In this document: positions 1-13,566 of the stretch, piece by piece
Numbering within the stretch: the first letter of the stretch is position 1
Layout of the letters: the number at the start of each line of letters is the position of its first letter
DNA from: Symsagittifera roscoffensis
Taxonomy: Eukaryota; Xenacoelomorpha; Acoela; Convolutidae
Assembly: GCF_963678635.1 (NCBI RefSeq)
Contig: NC_087067.1
Coordinates: 35,045,966 to 35,109,965 of the forward strand
Direction: 5' to 3'
Length of the DNA stretch: 64,000 bases
Position numbers and translations under genes: made by a program
The notes under the pieces: generated by a model
The model's input: only the letters and a program-made list of their open reading frames with translations
The model's database searches: none
Told to the model about the DNA's origin: nothing

Positions 1-369
1 AAGTAAGTAAGTAAAAAAGTAAGTGAGATGTACAGAAAGAAGTTAAGTAATTGAGTTAGTCAGCAAGTAAAGTAGTAACTAAGCAAGAAAGTGGGTAGAA
101 AGCAAGCAAGTAAATAAGTAAGCAATTAGGTTAGTAGGTAGATAAGTAAGTAAGTAAGAAAGTAAGTAAGTAAGTGAGTAAGTAACTAAGTAGGTGATTA
201 AATAAATGAGTAATAACTACTGGAAAAATTATTCAAAATAGAAAAAAATAGTAGGTCAAAAGTAATGTGGGGGTGTAAGACAAGTGGTTGTATATCTGGT
301 AGTAAGTAAGTAATTCAGTAAGCAAAAAGGTATGTAAATTTAAAATATGATACTAAGAAGTTAAGCATT
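1..369. repeat. Degenerate GTAA-type microsatellite
   Basis: Long runs of GTAA with GAAA, GTAG, GCAA and GTGA variants. Within it, 196-300 is a diverged partial copy of a phrase (TGGTAAAA...AGTATGTCAAAAGTAATGTGG type) that recurs near 735-810 and 8035-8105. No coding potential is seen; stops are frequent on this strand because GTAAGTAA contains TAA. Confidence 0.85.
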
Positions 370-672
370 TCCGTACCTCCAACCAACTCATTATTCAAGC
401 TTACAACCTTTACACTAATGGATTTAAAGGTGTCACTAATCACAGATATAGCCATTCATATACTCATTCTAGATTCAGGTTTTCTGCAGGGTTTTTTGTT
501 AAAAGGAAACAGTAATTTTTTTGCCAGCTAATCAATCAATGAGATTGTACAAATTCGAGTCAGTATGCGTGTAGTTTTGTATATACGATTGTAAGAAATC
601 ATTTGAGAGTATTTGAAAGCGAATGAAGAAAATAAAGTAATCTCAATTACACTAGATTTATTTAAGGTTAAG
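370..672. repeat. ~300-bp dispersed repeat block, copy 1
   Basis: Begins with CGTACCTCCAACC and ends near AATTACACTAGA. Closely similar copies start at about 4121, 5050 and 5970, where the block forms the non-microsatellite part of ~920-bp tandem units. This copy is isolated from the other three by the satellite at 2.5-4.1 kb. Confidence 0.85.
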
Positions 673-1870
673 TAAGTAAGAAAGTAAGTAAGTGAGTAAG
701 TAAATAAGTAGGTGAGTAATTAAATGAGTAAATATTTGCTGGTAAAAGTAAGTAAAACAGAAAAAAACAGTATGTCAAAAGTAATGTGGGGGGTGTAAGA
801 CAAGTGATTCAGTAAGTAAGTCAGTAAGCAAAAAGGTATGTAAATTAAAAATATGGTACTAAGAAATTAAGTATTTAGGTAAATGAGTAAGGAAAAATGT
901 AAAACGTGAAATATTTAGTATGAAAGTAAGTAAATTAATTAAATTAGTAGGTGAGTAAAAACGTAAAAAATTCAATAAGTAAGTAAAAAGTAAATTAATG
1001 AATAAAACAATGAGTAAGTAAATACTAAATGTAAGATGTAATTAAGTAAATGTGAGCAAGGAAATTTGAAAGTGAACAAAAAGAAAGTAAACTAAATTAC
1101 GCACAGTAACATGAAGTGTATTTAAAAAAACGAATTAAAATAGTTAGGTGGCCTAGAAAAACATTGAGTCTTGTAAAAAACATGAGTGAATTGAACAAAA
1201 GGTAAGAAGAAAGGCAAAGTTAAGTTAAGTTTGCATGTTGTTTTGTCTGTCTCTATATGTTTGTAAGTAGGAGTGAATGGTTGTTTGTAAGTCTGTAAAA
1301 TTGATGTAAATACAATGAAAATAGAGCAGTAAGTTAATAATTTAATCAGTGAGTAGGTATAAAAACAGTTTTTTTTTAAATGAAATAAACACTATTAACA
1401 CATTGTGCAGCTGAAGTACTCGGTGATAGAAATCTGAAATTTTCAACTTAGTAAGCAAAAACTAATCCAATCAAATGGCCCAGAAAACTGTCGTTAAAGT
1501 TCCAGGGCAACATATAACTGCAGGTTGGACATTTTTGTTAAGTTCAAGTTTTAATCCAGCTGCACCGTTCAAAATGGCGGGCAATTTCAAAAAATTGGAG
1601 TCGTTCAAGTACTTTTTCAAGGAACCATTTTTGATAACAATTAAGCCGCCGTAACCTCCCATCCTACTTAAATCAACTTAGCTAAGGATTTTAAAGTTAA
1701 CAAAAAAGAATAAATAGCTAGAAATTTTTTTGGTTACAACTGTCATCATAAGTTTGTTTTAAGAACGTAAGCATTTCCTGGAATTTTTCTAAATCAAGTG
1801 GAGTAACTCAGTTTTTCCTAATTTCATTTTTTTTCCAACACCTTTTTAACCTGCTTAGTTTCAACCAGCA
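673..1870. repeat. Direct duplication block A (pairs with 7970-9060)
   Basis: After a GTAA-rich lead-in, unique-looking sequence from about 1080 (AACATGAAGTGTATTT) through the GTTTCAACCAGCAGAG phrase near 1860 recurs in the same order and orientation at about 8270-9060, with scattered substitutions and small indels. A 63-codon reading frame inside copy A on the minus strand (1471-1662) is not preserved in copy B, which argues against it being a gene. Confidence 0.8.
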
Positions 1871-2470
1871 GAGATAAAGATATAAGGAAAAAACGCTATT
1901 ATAAATAAGTTTATCTGGCTTCAAACAGAAATAAAACAGTTCATGTTATTACGTTTAATTCAAATTGCCCAAATAACTCCATGAAACCGGGGAGTTTTCA
2001 TTGTTTGCAGTAACAAAAAAACATTGGATTAAACAAAAATTATCCAAGATTTTGATTGAAAAACTTGTTTTTATCTAAAAAATTAATAAATGACTGAACT
2101 GCAAAAAGTTACAAAGCTCATGTGTTAAAAAACAAATATGCTTATCTTTATCCCTAATAACTTTAATATTGCTCTCCATAACCTCTGAAGTGTCAAATTT
2201 TTTAGTTTGAGTGTAAAATATAGTTTAAAAATGAATTACATGTGCTAATTATTTTTGCTTATTGGATAATGAATGTTTTTGATGCCTCATTTACACGCCA
2301 GTAACATTTATTTCGCCAGGTTTGAGCTATCTTTTTCAGCATTAATGGCCATAAAATACGTTTGTATCCTTAGCTATATCGTATACAGCAATGCCTAAAG
2401 ATAGCAGGGCAGCATAGAGTAATACAGTAAAAACTTGTCCATTTAGTCCTAGATCCAGTTATCTGGCCAC
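1871..2470. other. AT-rich sequence without recognised features
   Basis: No reading frame of note, no RNA gene and no clear repeat structure seen. Content is AT-rich with short homopolymers. Confidence 0.5.
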
Positions 2471-4120
2471 AAAACCTCAAGTCTGTTAAGCCATTCATTC
2501 ATTCTTATCATAATCCACCTATTAATAACCACTGATTAACCCCTCAATCATTCATTCAAAAAATTTATTTATCCATCAAGCAACTAGGATACCAGCCATA
2601 AATCTATCGCGTCATCAGACGAGCCATTATTTTGTCCTTTGATCCATCCAACAACCCATGCAGCAGCAACCTATGTACTCATCTTCTATCATTTCAGCCG
2701 CCAAAACATCTATTAATCCAGCCATCAGTCCATTCATGCACAACAATATCTATCCAATCAGTCAATCATCCAATTGGAATCATCCAAGCGACATCTAACT
2801 AACCAGTCAGCCTTTCATCAAATCATCTAACGAGCCATTATTTAATCCATTGATCCGTCCAACATCCGAACAGAAGCAATTCATATACTCATCGCCTATA
2901 ATTTCTGCTATTCAAGTATTTAATGATCCAATGCTTCACAAAGCCATTTATATAATCAGTCGTCAACCAAGTGGCATCAATTTATCCATCACTCTGACTA
3001 ACCAGCCAGCTATCTGTCCATTCATTCATCCAAAGAGCTTTTCGTCTAATAAAACCATCCATCCATTTATCCATCCATTCACCCATCAAGCTTGTCTATG
3101 AATCAAGTCAATAACCCAGCTCTTAGTTCATCAAGCATGCCATCGGTTTAGCTATCCAACCAGACGTACAGCCATCAGTCACTTTTTCATCCACCAAGCT
3201 ACCCATCAATCCAGACACCTATGAATCCTGAGGCCGATCCTTCCAGCTAAACATTCCAGTTTAACATTGCCAACCAACCATCTTGTCATCCATACATTTA
3301 ACGATCTAGCCATGTATGCCACTACCTATCCATCTTTTCATTCGGACTGTCATCTATTCCTCGAGCCAAAAATCTATGTAGATGTACTGCAACTCTCCAT
3401 ATAATCATCCATTACTTATCCAGTCTTTCATCCAGTCAGTTATCCGTCGAAACATCTATCTAGCCATAATTCGTTCCTGTTGATTCACCCAGCTGTTTGT
3501 CCGTTTTTTATGCCATTACCATTATGTCATTTATCGACATTAAAGCCGAGCATTCGTCCATCCTGCCATCCATCAATCTAGCGATTCCTCCATTTTTTCA
3601 ACTACCTATCCAGCTAGCCGATCATTGCCGGTCCAGTAAGTTAGTCGACCAAAAATTCCTTCTATTATTCTTTTATCAGTCCTCGATCAGTCCAACGATT
3701 CAGCCATTCATCTAATCTTCGACTAAATTATTTATCGTTCCAACCGTCTATCCATAAAGCCATCCATTTATCAAGCCAACCTTTCAACAAACCATTCATT
3801 CATCAAGCCATCCATTCATCAAGAAGCCATCCATCCATCAAAAGGCCCTTTGTCAATCACAAAGCCATGCATCCATCAAGTCACCCTTCATTCAAATTTT
3901 GCCCATCCATATGTGTAGCCATTACTCATCTAACCAACCAATCACCCATCAATCTGATTGATCCTGTCATCAGGCTATCTAGCCATCTATTCATATAACC
4001 GTCCATTTAAATTTTCGTCCCTTCACCCATCTAATCATCTAATGAGCGTTTGATCAATCCAGCCATTCATCAATTCGTCCCTTCATACAGCCATCATTCG
4101 TTGGTAGATCTAGCTATCCG
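2471..4120. repeat. Degenerate CATC/CATT satellite
   Basis: About 1.65 kb dominated by imperfect 4-bp words (CATC, CATT, ATCC, CAAG), giving phrases such as CCATCCATTCATCAAGC over and over without a fixed long period. It differs from the GTAA arrays on both sides and carries almost the same strand bias throughout (pyrimidine-rich on +). Short open frames (for example 2850-3101) are a by-product of the low complexity and show no domain. Confidence 0.8.
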
Positions 4121-6616
4121 TCCGTATCTCCAATCAACCCATTATTCAAGCTTACCACATTTACACTGTTGGATTTAAAGATGTCACTAATCACAGATAT
4201 AGCCATTCATATACTCATTCTAGGTTCAAGTACTCTGCAGGTTTTTTTTGTTAAAAAAAACAGTAACTTTTTTGCCAGCTAATCAATCAATGAGATTGTC
4301 CATAAAAAAATTCGAGTCATTATGCGTGTAGTTTTGTATATTTTTTGTAAGAAGTCATTTGAGAGCATTTAATAGCGAATGAAGAAAAAAAAGTAATATC
4401 AATTACACTAGAATTAAATCAGGTTAAGTAAGTTATGTCAACTAAACGAGAATAAAGTAAAATAAGGTAAAGTAAGCTAGAGTGAAATCAAGTTGCAAAG
4501 TTCAGTTAGAAAGTGATAAATTAAATAAAACATGAGTTTACTTAAAATAGTCTAAACTAATTTAGATTTAAGTAAATTGAAGTAAAACCGGTAAGTACGT
4601 AAGTAACTTGGTAAAATGTAAACAAGTAAGCATAAAATAAGCAAGTAAATAAGTAAGTCAGAAAGAAGCTAGGTAAGTGAGTAAAATAAATCAGTAAAAT
4701 AGTAAATAGGTAAGTGGGTAGTAGGAAAGTAAGTAAATAAGTAAGCTAATCAGTAAGTAGGTAGGTAAGTAAGTAAGTAAGAAAGTAAAAAATTAAGGAA
4801 GTAGGTAAGTAAGTAAGTAAGTAAGAAAGTAAGTAGGTAAGTAAGTAAGTAAGTACGTAAGTAAGTAATTCGGTAAGTAAGTAGTTAAGTGTGTAAGTAA
4901 ATAAATCAGGAAGTGAGTAAGTAAGTCAGAAAGTAATTAGGTAATTGAGTTAGTCAGCAAGTAAAATAGTAACTAAGCAACAAAATGGGTAGAAAGCAAG
5001 AAAGTAAATAAGTAAGAAATTAAGCATTTAGGTAAATGAGTAATTAAATCCGTCCGTACCTCCAACCAACTCATTATTCAAGCTTACAACCTTTACACTA
5101 ATGGATTTAAAGGTGTCACTAATCACAGATATAGCCATTCATATACTCATTCTAGATTCAGGTTTTCTGCAGGGTTTTTTGTTAAAAGAAAACAGTAACT
5201 TTTTTGCCAGCTAATCAATCAATGAGATTGACCATATAGAAATTCGAGTCAGTATGCGTGTAGTTTTGTATATACGTAGTAAGAAATCTTCTGAGAGTAT
5301 TTGAAAGCGAATGAAGAAAATAAAATAATCTCAATTACACTAGAATTAATTATGGTTAAGTATGTTATGTCAACTAAACGAGAATAAAGTAAAACAAGGT
5401 AAAGTAAGCTAGAGTGAAATCAAGTTGCAAAGTTCAGTTAGAAAGTGATAAATTAAATAAAACATGAGTTTACTTAAAATAGTCTAAACTAATTTAGATT
5501 TAAGTAAATTGAAGTAAAACCGGTAAGTACGTAAGTAACTTGGTAAAATGTAAACAAGTAAGTATAAAGTAAACAAGTAAATAAGTAAGTCAGAAAGAAG
5601 GTAGGTAAGTGAGTAAAATAAATCAGTAAAATAGTAAATAGGTAAGTGGGTAGTAGGAAAGTAAGTAAATAAGTAAGCTAATCAGTAAGTAGGTAGGTAA
5701 CTAAGTAAGTAAGTAAGTAAAAAATTAAGGAAGTAGGTAAGTAATTAAGTAAGTAAGTAAGAAAGTAAGTAGGTAAGTAAGTAATTCGGTAAGTAAGTAG
5801 TTAAGTGGGTAAGTAAATAAATCAGGAAGTGAGTAAGTAAGTCAGAAAGTAATTAGGTAATTGAGTTAGTCAGCAAGTAAAATAGTAACTAAGCAACAAA
5901 ATGGGTAGAAAGCAAGAAAGTAAATAAGTAAGAAATTAAGCATTTAGGTAAATGAGTAAGTAAATCCGTTCGTACCTCCAACCAACTCATTATTCAAGCT
6001 TACAACCTTTACACTATTGGATTTAAAGGTGTCACTAATCACAGATATAGCCATTCATATACTCATTCTAGATTCAGGTTTTCTGCAGGGTTTTTTGTTA
6101 AAAGAAAACAGTAACTTTTTTGCCAGCTAATCAATCAATGAGATTGACCATATAGAAATTCGAGTCAGTATGCGTGTAGTTTTGTATATACAATAGTAAG
6201 AAATCTTCTGAGAGTATTTGAAAGCGAATGAAGAAAATAAAATAATCTCAATTACACTAGAATTAATTATGGTTAAGTATGTTATGTCAACTAAAAGACA
6301 ATAAAGTAAAACAAGGTGAAGTAAGCTAGAGTGAAATCAAGTAGCAAAGCTCAGTTAGAAAGTGATAAACTAAGTAAAACATAAGTTTACTTAAGATAGT
6401 CTAAACTAGATTAGATTTAAGTAAAAAGAAGTAAAACCGGTAAGTACGTAAGTAACTTGGTAAAAAGTAAACAAGTAAGTATAAAGTAAACAAGTAAAAA
6501 AGTAAGTCAGAAAGTAGGTAAGTAGGTGAATAATTAAATAAATAAAATAGTGAATAGGTAAGTGGGTAATAGGAAGGTAAGCAAAAAAGTAAGCTATTCA
6601 GTAAGTAGGTAGGCAA
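4121..6616. repeat. Tandem ~920-bp compound units
   Basis: Three units start at about 4121, 5050 and 5970, each with the CGTA(C/T)CTCCAA phrase. Each unit contains the ~300-bp unique-looking block, a ~200-bp AAGTAAAAT-rich part (GTTATGTCAACTAAA onwards) and a GTAA-rich part. Spacing is about 920-930 bp. The third unit continues into the greatly expanded (GTAA)n at 6.6 kb, so its microsatellite part has grown several-fold compared with the first two. Confidence 0.85.
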
Positions 6617-7607
<991 letters not shown>

Positions 7608-7969
7608 AGTAAGTAGTTAAGTGTGTAAGTAAATAAATCAGGAAGTGAGTAAGTAAGTCAGAAAGTAATTAGGTAATTGAGTTAGTCAGCAAATAAAATA
7701 GTAACTAAGCAACAAAATGGGTAGAAAGCAAGAAAGTAAATAAGTAAGCAATTAAGTAAGTAGGTAGGTAAGTAAGTAAGTAAGAAAGAAAGTAAGTGAG
7801 TTAGTAAATAAGTAGGTGAGTAAGAAAATAAATAAGGAAGTGAGTAAGTAAGTCAGAAAGTAGTTAGGTAATTGAGTTAGTCAGCAAGTAAAGTAGTAAC
7901 TAAGTAAGAAAGTGGGTAGAAAGCAAGCAAGTAAATAAGTAAGCAATTAAGTAAGTAGGTAGGTAAGTA
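7608..7969. repeat. Degenerate GTAA microsatellite
   Basis: Interrupted GTAA repeats with the same interspersed phrases (AATCAGGAAGTGAG, TTGAGTTAGTCAGCAA, AAATGGGTAGAAAGC) as near 4.9 and 5.8 kb. This marks the distal end of the third ~920-bp unit and then a further partial one. Confidence 0.8.
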
Positions 7970-9060
7970 AGTAAGTAAGAAAGTAAAAAAGTGAGTAAAT
8001 AAATAAGTAGGTGAGTAAGTAAATGAGTAAACAACTGCTGGTAAAAATAAGTAAAATAGAAATAAAATAGTATGTCAAAAGTAAAGTGGGTGTTTAAGAC
8101 AAAAGATTGTAAATCTGGTAGTAAGTAAGTAAAAAAAGTAATTCAAAAAGTAAGTAAAACAGTAAGTAAGTAAATAAATTAATGAGTAAGTAAATACTAA
8201 ATGTAAAATACTAAGTAAGTGAGTAATTAAAAAAATGAGAGCAAGGAAAAATGAAAGTAAACTAAAACAAAAAAACTAAACTAAGCAAAGTAATATGAAG
8301 TGTGTTTAACAAAGCAAATTAAAATAGTTAGGTAGCCTAGAAAAACATTGAGTCTTGTAAAAAACATGAGTGAATTGAACAAAAGGTCTGAAGTAAGGCA
8401 AAGTTAAAATAAGTTTGCAAGTTGTTTTGTCTGTCTCTATATGTTTGTAAGTAGGAGTGAATGGTTGTATGTAGTTGTGGCAAATTTATGTATTTACGAA
8501 TGAAAATAAAGCAGTAAGTTAATAATTTAAGCAGTGAGTAGGTTTGAAAATAGTTTTTTTTAATGAAATAAACACTATAAACACATTGTGCAGTTGAAAT
8601 ACTCAGTGATAGAGCTCATAATTTTTCCAATTAGTAAACAAAAAACTATTCCAATCAAATGGCCCAAAAAATTGTCGTTGAAGTTCCAGGGCAACATATA
8701 ACAGCAGGTTGAACAATTTTGTTAAGTTCAAGTTTTAATCCAGCTGTACCGCCCAAAATGGCGGGCAATTTTTATAAAATTTGAGTTGTTCAAGTACTTT
8801 TCCAAGGAACTATTTTTGATAACAATAAGGACGCCGTAAGCTCCCATCATACTTAAAATAACTTAGCTAAGTATTTTAAAATTAACAAAAAAGAACAGAT
8901 AGCTAGACATTTTTTTTGGTTACAACTGTCATCATAAGTTTGTTTGAAGAACGTAAACATTTCCTGGAATTTTTCTAAACCAAGTGGAGTAACTCAATTT
9001 TTCCTAATTTCATTGTTTTTCAACACCTCTCTAACCTGCTTAGTTTCAACCAGTAGAGAT
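7970..9060. repeat. Direct duplication block B (pairs with 673-1870)
   Basis: Matches block A in the same orientation: GTTGTTTTGTCTGTCTC near 8423 corresponds to 1229, and AATGGCGGGCAATTT near 8757 corresponds to 1573. Copies differ by substitutions and short indels. Together the two blocks bracket the ~920-bp unit array and the (GTAA)n core. Confidence 0.8.
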
Positions 9061-9795
9061 AAAGATACCCAACATATGCATTTAAAGACTCGTCTAGATT
9101 TCTGTGGCAAATAAGCAATTAAACCACTGAATTTAATTTTGGTTTTCTTAAAAGGCGTCAAGTTTTTTCGCATTTTCTTTTTCCCTATTCCTCTTACCAT
9201 TTCATTTTTACTCTCTTCCGTTTCCCTCTCAAGAAGCACGACATAGCGCTCATCTCCGATGTGGAACTTTCAGTTTTTCTATTGTTGAAAACCCTCTAAA
9301 AATGAAAGTTAATTATCAACAGCTTCGGTACATCAAGTTCCCTCTTATTTAAGTTTTCTTTCTTCAAAATTTGATAATTTTAGCTGTTGTTATAATTTTG
9401 CCCGCCAGCTTTGGAAAATAGCTTCAATTTTCTGTCTTTTCACCATACAATATAGCTTAAGTTGAGGAAATAGTTCACTGCTGCCAAAATTGCCGGTGAA
9501 TTTTTCGTATACACAATGAAAATTAATTCCACTTTCATCAACAAGTTTCAATAGTTATTATGATTTATCTAATTCACCAGAACCAATAATTAGGATCCCA
9601 AAAATTGGAATGAGAAAGAATTATGTATTGTGTCCCTTGTTGTTAAGCTAAGCTTAGCATGGTCCTAAGTAGGGGTCTTCTGCTATTTAGGGGGAGAATT
9701 TTTTTCGTTTACAAAATCCTAGAATGAAGTTCGTCCATAAAATTGAGATGAGCTCTCCTAGAATTTTGTTTAGCGTGAGGATCCCCTCCCTTCAG
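9061..9795. other. AT-rich spacer left of the LTR element
   Basis: No convincing gene. A short minus-strand open frame (8994-9239) is Lys/Arg-rich but has no recognisable motif and starts inside the duplicated block. The last bases before the LTR, TTCAG (9791-9795), look like the left half of a target-site duplication. Confidence 0.5.
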
Positions 9796-10005
9796 TGTTG
9801 CGATTTGTTTTAGTGTCTTAAATGAGCTGCGGTATTTAATTATTACCTGTTAACCAATTTAGTTACGACCATTGGTCGATATGAGATTTTGCTCAGTTGT
9901 CCTTTGAACGTTCTTAATTCACATATTTCCTTTTAATAGTTTTAGTCCTTTTAAGTTTATGTACAGTAATTGTACATAGGTATATAGAATTAGAATAGTA
10001 TATTA
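9796..10005 (+). repeat. 5' LTR
   Basis: Begins TGTTGCGATTTG and ends ATATTA, directly abutting the primer-binding site. It matches 16107-16316. Near its 3' end it contains TGTACA repeated after 5 bases (9960-9976), an inverted repeat kept in both LTRs. The last A is also the first base of the presumed gag ATG. Confidence 0.92.
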
Positions 10006-11035
10006 TGGCGCAGTCTAATGATTCGAACGTGCGTGGAATTCCCCACTTTCGGCCTAACCATACCCTAGAGCCACCGCATGCCTGGACCCAATGGAGCGAC
10101 CAATTTCAATTTGCGATCATTGCCAAAGAAAATCTGGATTTAGAGAGTCTGCATTGACCAGAGATAACAGAGACGCGAATACCAATTTTGGAACAAACAA
10201 CAGGCAGCGAGTCGGACACGGAAAGAGCCAACAGATAGAACAGGAACAAAAACGCGATGAAACAGAACGAATCCGCCGAAGAAAAGCGGATCAACGAATA
10301 AAAGAGGAAATTTAATGGAATGGGACGAACGGAGGCGGACAAGAAACCGCGATGAATTTTACTTCTAGCCTTAGGGAGCGAAGGAAAAAGAGTTTTTACA
10401 CAAAAGAACCCGAGAGTCAAGATTTTAGCAATAATTTTAGCAAGTTCTGGACTTTAATAGACGCAGCATTTAACAAACCGCCCAACACTACAATCGAAAG
10501 ATAAAAATTATTAAATCGAAAGCAGAAAGACCGCGAGTCGTACGAACAATTCTGGGGAGCCCTGACGGATTTGGACAGCACGTGCAACATCAAGGAATCT
10601 GACGAGGCAGAATGGATGAGGATCATCTTCATCTGCAATATGAAGAACACAGATACCCAGAAGAAACTACTGTCAGCAACCATAAGCCCTTCGGAAGCAC
10701 TTAGTCAAGCTTTAATCGACAAAAAGGGTTATTTTAATCACCAGAAATTGACAAATATGTCACGGTCGTCGACCAACGGGACAACTTTCAAATCTTTTAA
10801 TAATCACAATCAGATCAAAAACGAACCGAGCCTAAACAATGAACGGAGTAACTCGTGCATGAAATGTGGGAATACATTTACGAAAGGGCAGTTAAACGTT
10901 TGCCCGGCGAATGGCATAACCTGTAAAAGTTGTAATTATAAAGGACACTTCGCCAAATTATGTAAATCACGCAATAAGAGACCAACTGTAAATACTGTAT
11001 CAGATAATTATGTAATTACCGAGAATTGTACATAA
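10005..11035 (+). pseudogene. gag (capsid and nucleocapsid), disrupted
   Basis: Gag packages element RNA in virus-like particles. A first frame opens at ATG 10005, which overlaps the LTR/PBS junction, and runs 50 codons; it contains WTQWSDQFQFAI, typical of a Gag N-terminus, and stops at 10155. The downstream part is in another frame from about 10140 to 11035, broken by stops at 10313 and 10502. It carries ESYEQFWGAL and, near 10920-10965, CKSCNYKGHFAKLC, an intact CX2CX4HX4C zinc knuckle. An upstream CMKCG pair may be a second partial knuckle. One frameshift and two stops separate this from a working gag. Confidence 0.85.
10006..10029 (+). other. Primer-binding site
   Basis: TGGCGCAG immediately follows the 5' LTR, and the stretch continues to ATTCGAACG. 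Its complement ends in GCGCCA and contains the T-loop-like GTTCGAATC. It therefore looks like ~24 nt of a tRNA 3' end including CCA. The TGGCGCAG start is like that of Gypsy elements primed by serine tRNA; that tRNA identity is an inference. Confidence 0.8.
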
Positions 11036-11219
11036 GCACCTCCGGAAAACTCGTGGACGGAAGACCAAGAATCGAGTGATGTTATAAATGCGTGGAACGA
11101 GTACGGACAGAGTGACGATGACGATTTCTCGGTGTTGAGCGTTAGAACTATTTACGTTAAAAACGGTCTCGAAACAGAAACTTCTGAACTTAGGCATTGG
11201 CTGGGATATGATTGTAAAT

Positions 11220-12424
11220 ATGAACTTACCTGTAGATTCAGCAAGCCCCGTAAGTTTTTTAAAACAGAATGTATTACACAAAATTAAACTGAGATAACCA
11301 AACCTCAAAATACACCCAGTGGAGAAAAGGATAAAAGACTTATACTGCGGATTCACCAACCACACGATCAATATGTTGGGAAAAATATTTGTCAGAACAC
11401 AGTCCAATGGGTGGATCAGCGAAGAAACCCCGTTCATCATAACCGGCGTACACGAACGAAACATCCTGGGGAACGACAATTTACCCAAGCTGGGCATAGA
11501 AGTGACACAGAGGAAATGCCCCCAACCAATCTGCATGGTCAACCAACCCACACTTGAGAGTGAGTACAAAAACTCACCTTCATTATCTGACAAGATTTTT
11601 AACGAGTTCAAAGAAGTATTCACTAGAGTGGGGAAAATACCTAACGACCGAAAAGTATCACATTTTCATTCACCTTTCAAACCAATACAATCCAAAGGGA
11701 GAAGAGTCACACTCCATTTACTCGCTGGAGTGAACGAAGAATTAAAAAGAATGGAAACAGAAGGTCACAAAATAAAGATTGAGAAATGCGACGAAGATTG
11801 TTTTATCAGCCCAATTGTAATTACTCGGAAAAAGGATACTTCGATCAAACTGGCGTTAGACTCCAAGTTATTAAACGAGCAAATTTTTAAAAATAAGTAT
11901 CAAATGCCGAACATCCATGAACTGATTGATAACTTGGCTCTTCAAATATCAGAAAAATCCAACGGGTGAGTTTGGTTTAGTAATCTAGACCTGAAAAACG
12001 CTTATAGCTAACTCAAACTATGCGAACAATAAAGTAAACAGTGAACGTACCAATTTTTAACGGGATTTTACGGACTGGGGGACATGCCAAATGAAATCCA
12101 ACGGGTCATGGTTCACTGTTGAAAAATATCACTTTCACAAATTGTTACATAGAAGACATCCTGGTAGCTTCGCGTGGACCCTTGGAAGAACACAAATCAA
12201 TAGTGTATAAAATCTTATCAATATTAGATAAGAACAACATGGCAGTTAAATGGGGGAAATGCGCATTTTTAAAATCAGATATCGAATGGCTTGGCTTCAA
12301 AATCTCAGGCGATGGAGTACAACCTTTGGTCGGTAAAGCAGACGCATTAAAAAATTTGCCAACCGCGAAGAATATTTCCGAATTACGTTCATTTTTCGGC
12401 TCAATAAACCAATATGTATAACTC
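11220..12424 (+). pseudogene. pol: aspartic protease and reverse transcriptase, disrupted
   Basis: The protease begins near MNLPVDSAS (Asp codon 11235), so the usual DTG/DSG active site reads DSA; a stop follows at 11295. The frame then runs 11298-11969 through LGIEVTQR and the RT entry region (SPIVITRKKDTS, LALDSKLLNEQ). After a stop at 11967, the RT palm motif FSNLDLKNAYS continues in the same frame. Shifted frames then give TGFYGLGDMPNEIQ and CYIEDILVAS (12143-12172), where the canonical YIDD has its first Asp changed to Glu. LRSFFGSINQY near 12385 marks the RT end. Several stops and at least two frameshifts make it non-functional. Confidence 0.9.
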
Positions 12425-12493
12425 GTTCCTAACTTATTGACATTAAGTTCTCCCCTTCGGCCACTATTAAACAAAAAATCGGTCTACAAATGA

Positions 12494-13168
12494 GACATTA
12501 ACCATTCCATAGCGTTTGAGAAGTTAAAAGCGGAAATTGTAAATATCACAGAAAACAGCCACTTTGATATAAAAGAGAAGACAAAACTGAAAACGGATGC
12601 TTCACCCAGCGGACTAGGGGCGACCCTAGAACAATTACAGGGCGACCAGTGGAAAACAATCGCGTTGGCATCCAGATTTTTAAATAACCATGAAATGAAA
12701 TATTCTACCAATGAATTGGAGTTGCTGGGAGTCGTATGGGCATCTGAACACTTTAGAAACTACCTGTACGGAACTGAATTTCAAATAGTAACAGTCCATA
12801 AAGCATTACTATCAGCACTTTCAGCAAATCATGGAAACAAAACGATGCATAGTCGATTGACCCGTTGGGTGAACAGACTTTTACCATTCAATTTTAAAAT
12901 TTCGCATTTACCAGGAAAGGACATGGGCTTTACAGACCTTTTATCTAGACTTCCTTCGGGCAAAGCCCTCCTAAATTCCCATTATGACGACGAACTTGTA
13001 GTCGCTCAATCGACAAAAATCAGAACCTTTTTTTTGAATAAACAATATTCTAAATTTGTTACTGTACATACTGTAGATAGACCAGCGGTCGCTGTAAATA
13101 CTAATTCTCGAGTTGCTTCAATCCCGGTGCGAAACGAAAATTCAAGCGACGTGATTGGTCAGAATTAG
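12494..13168 (+). pseudogene. pol: RNase H domain and linker
   Basis: One open frame from just after a TGA at 12491. It contains HSIAFEKLKAEI, then TDASPSGLGA (RNase H Asp), MKYSTNELELLGVVWA (RNase H Glu) and FKISHLPGKDMGFTDLLSR, the normal end of a Gypsy RNase H. The usual TDHK motif reads TVHK (Val codon 12794), a change of a conserved catalytic-site Asp. The C-terminal ~70 residues form the linker to integrase. Confidence 0.9.
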
Positions 13169-13566
13169 TTGAATAGCTCTTAGGCTTTACTTAATCTCAA
13201 AATTATTGCTGCTATCATATCTTGTATCGCTCGTGCAATCAAAATTTGTCACAATCATCATTATCGGACAAAAAATTGTACTACAAAATGTCAATCTGTC
13301 GATAATTCGAAATTTAATTTCAAAAGTATTACTTTTACGGACAAAATCCTTTTATATTTTTTATTAGAAAACAGACAATTTATACCATCCAGCAAAAAAC
13401 GACTAGAATTTCCAATGGATAAAGTGAATGAACCTCTACTGATCATCCCCGAAAAACATAATATCGCCCTCAAATTCAGAGATGACTGACTTTCACCTGA
13501 CCACGCGGATCTCGTAAGAAGATACAAGGCGGACCTAAGCTTACCAATTTCCCCGATTTGCCCTGA

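Noticed and set aside
1471-1662. 63-codon minus-strand frame as a small gene
   Set aside because: Lies in the duplicated block; the copy near 8650-8850 is broken by indels, so there is no sign of coding constraint.
2850-3715. Open frames in the CATC/CATT satellite
   Set aside because: Low-complexity composition yields Ile/His/Pro-rich peptides without motifs.
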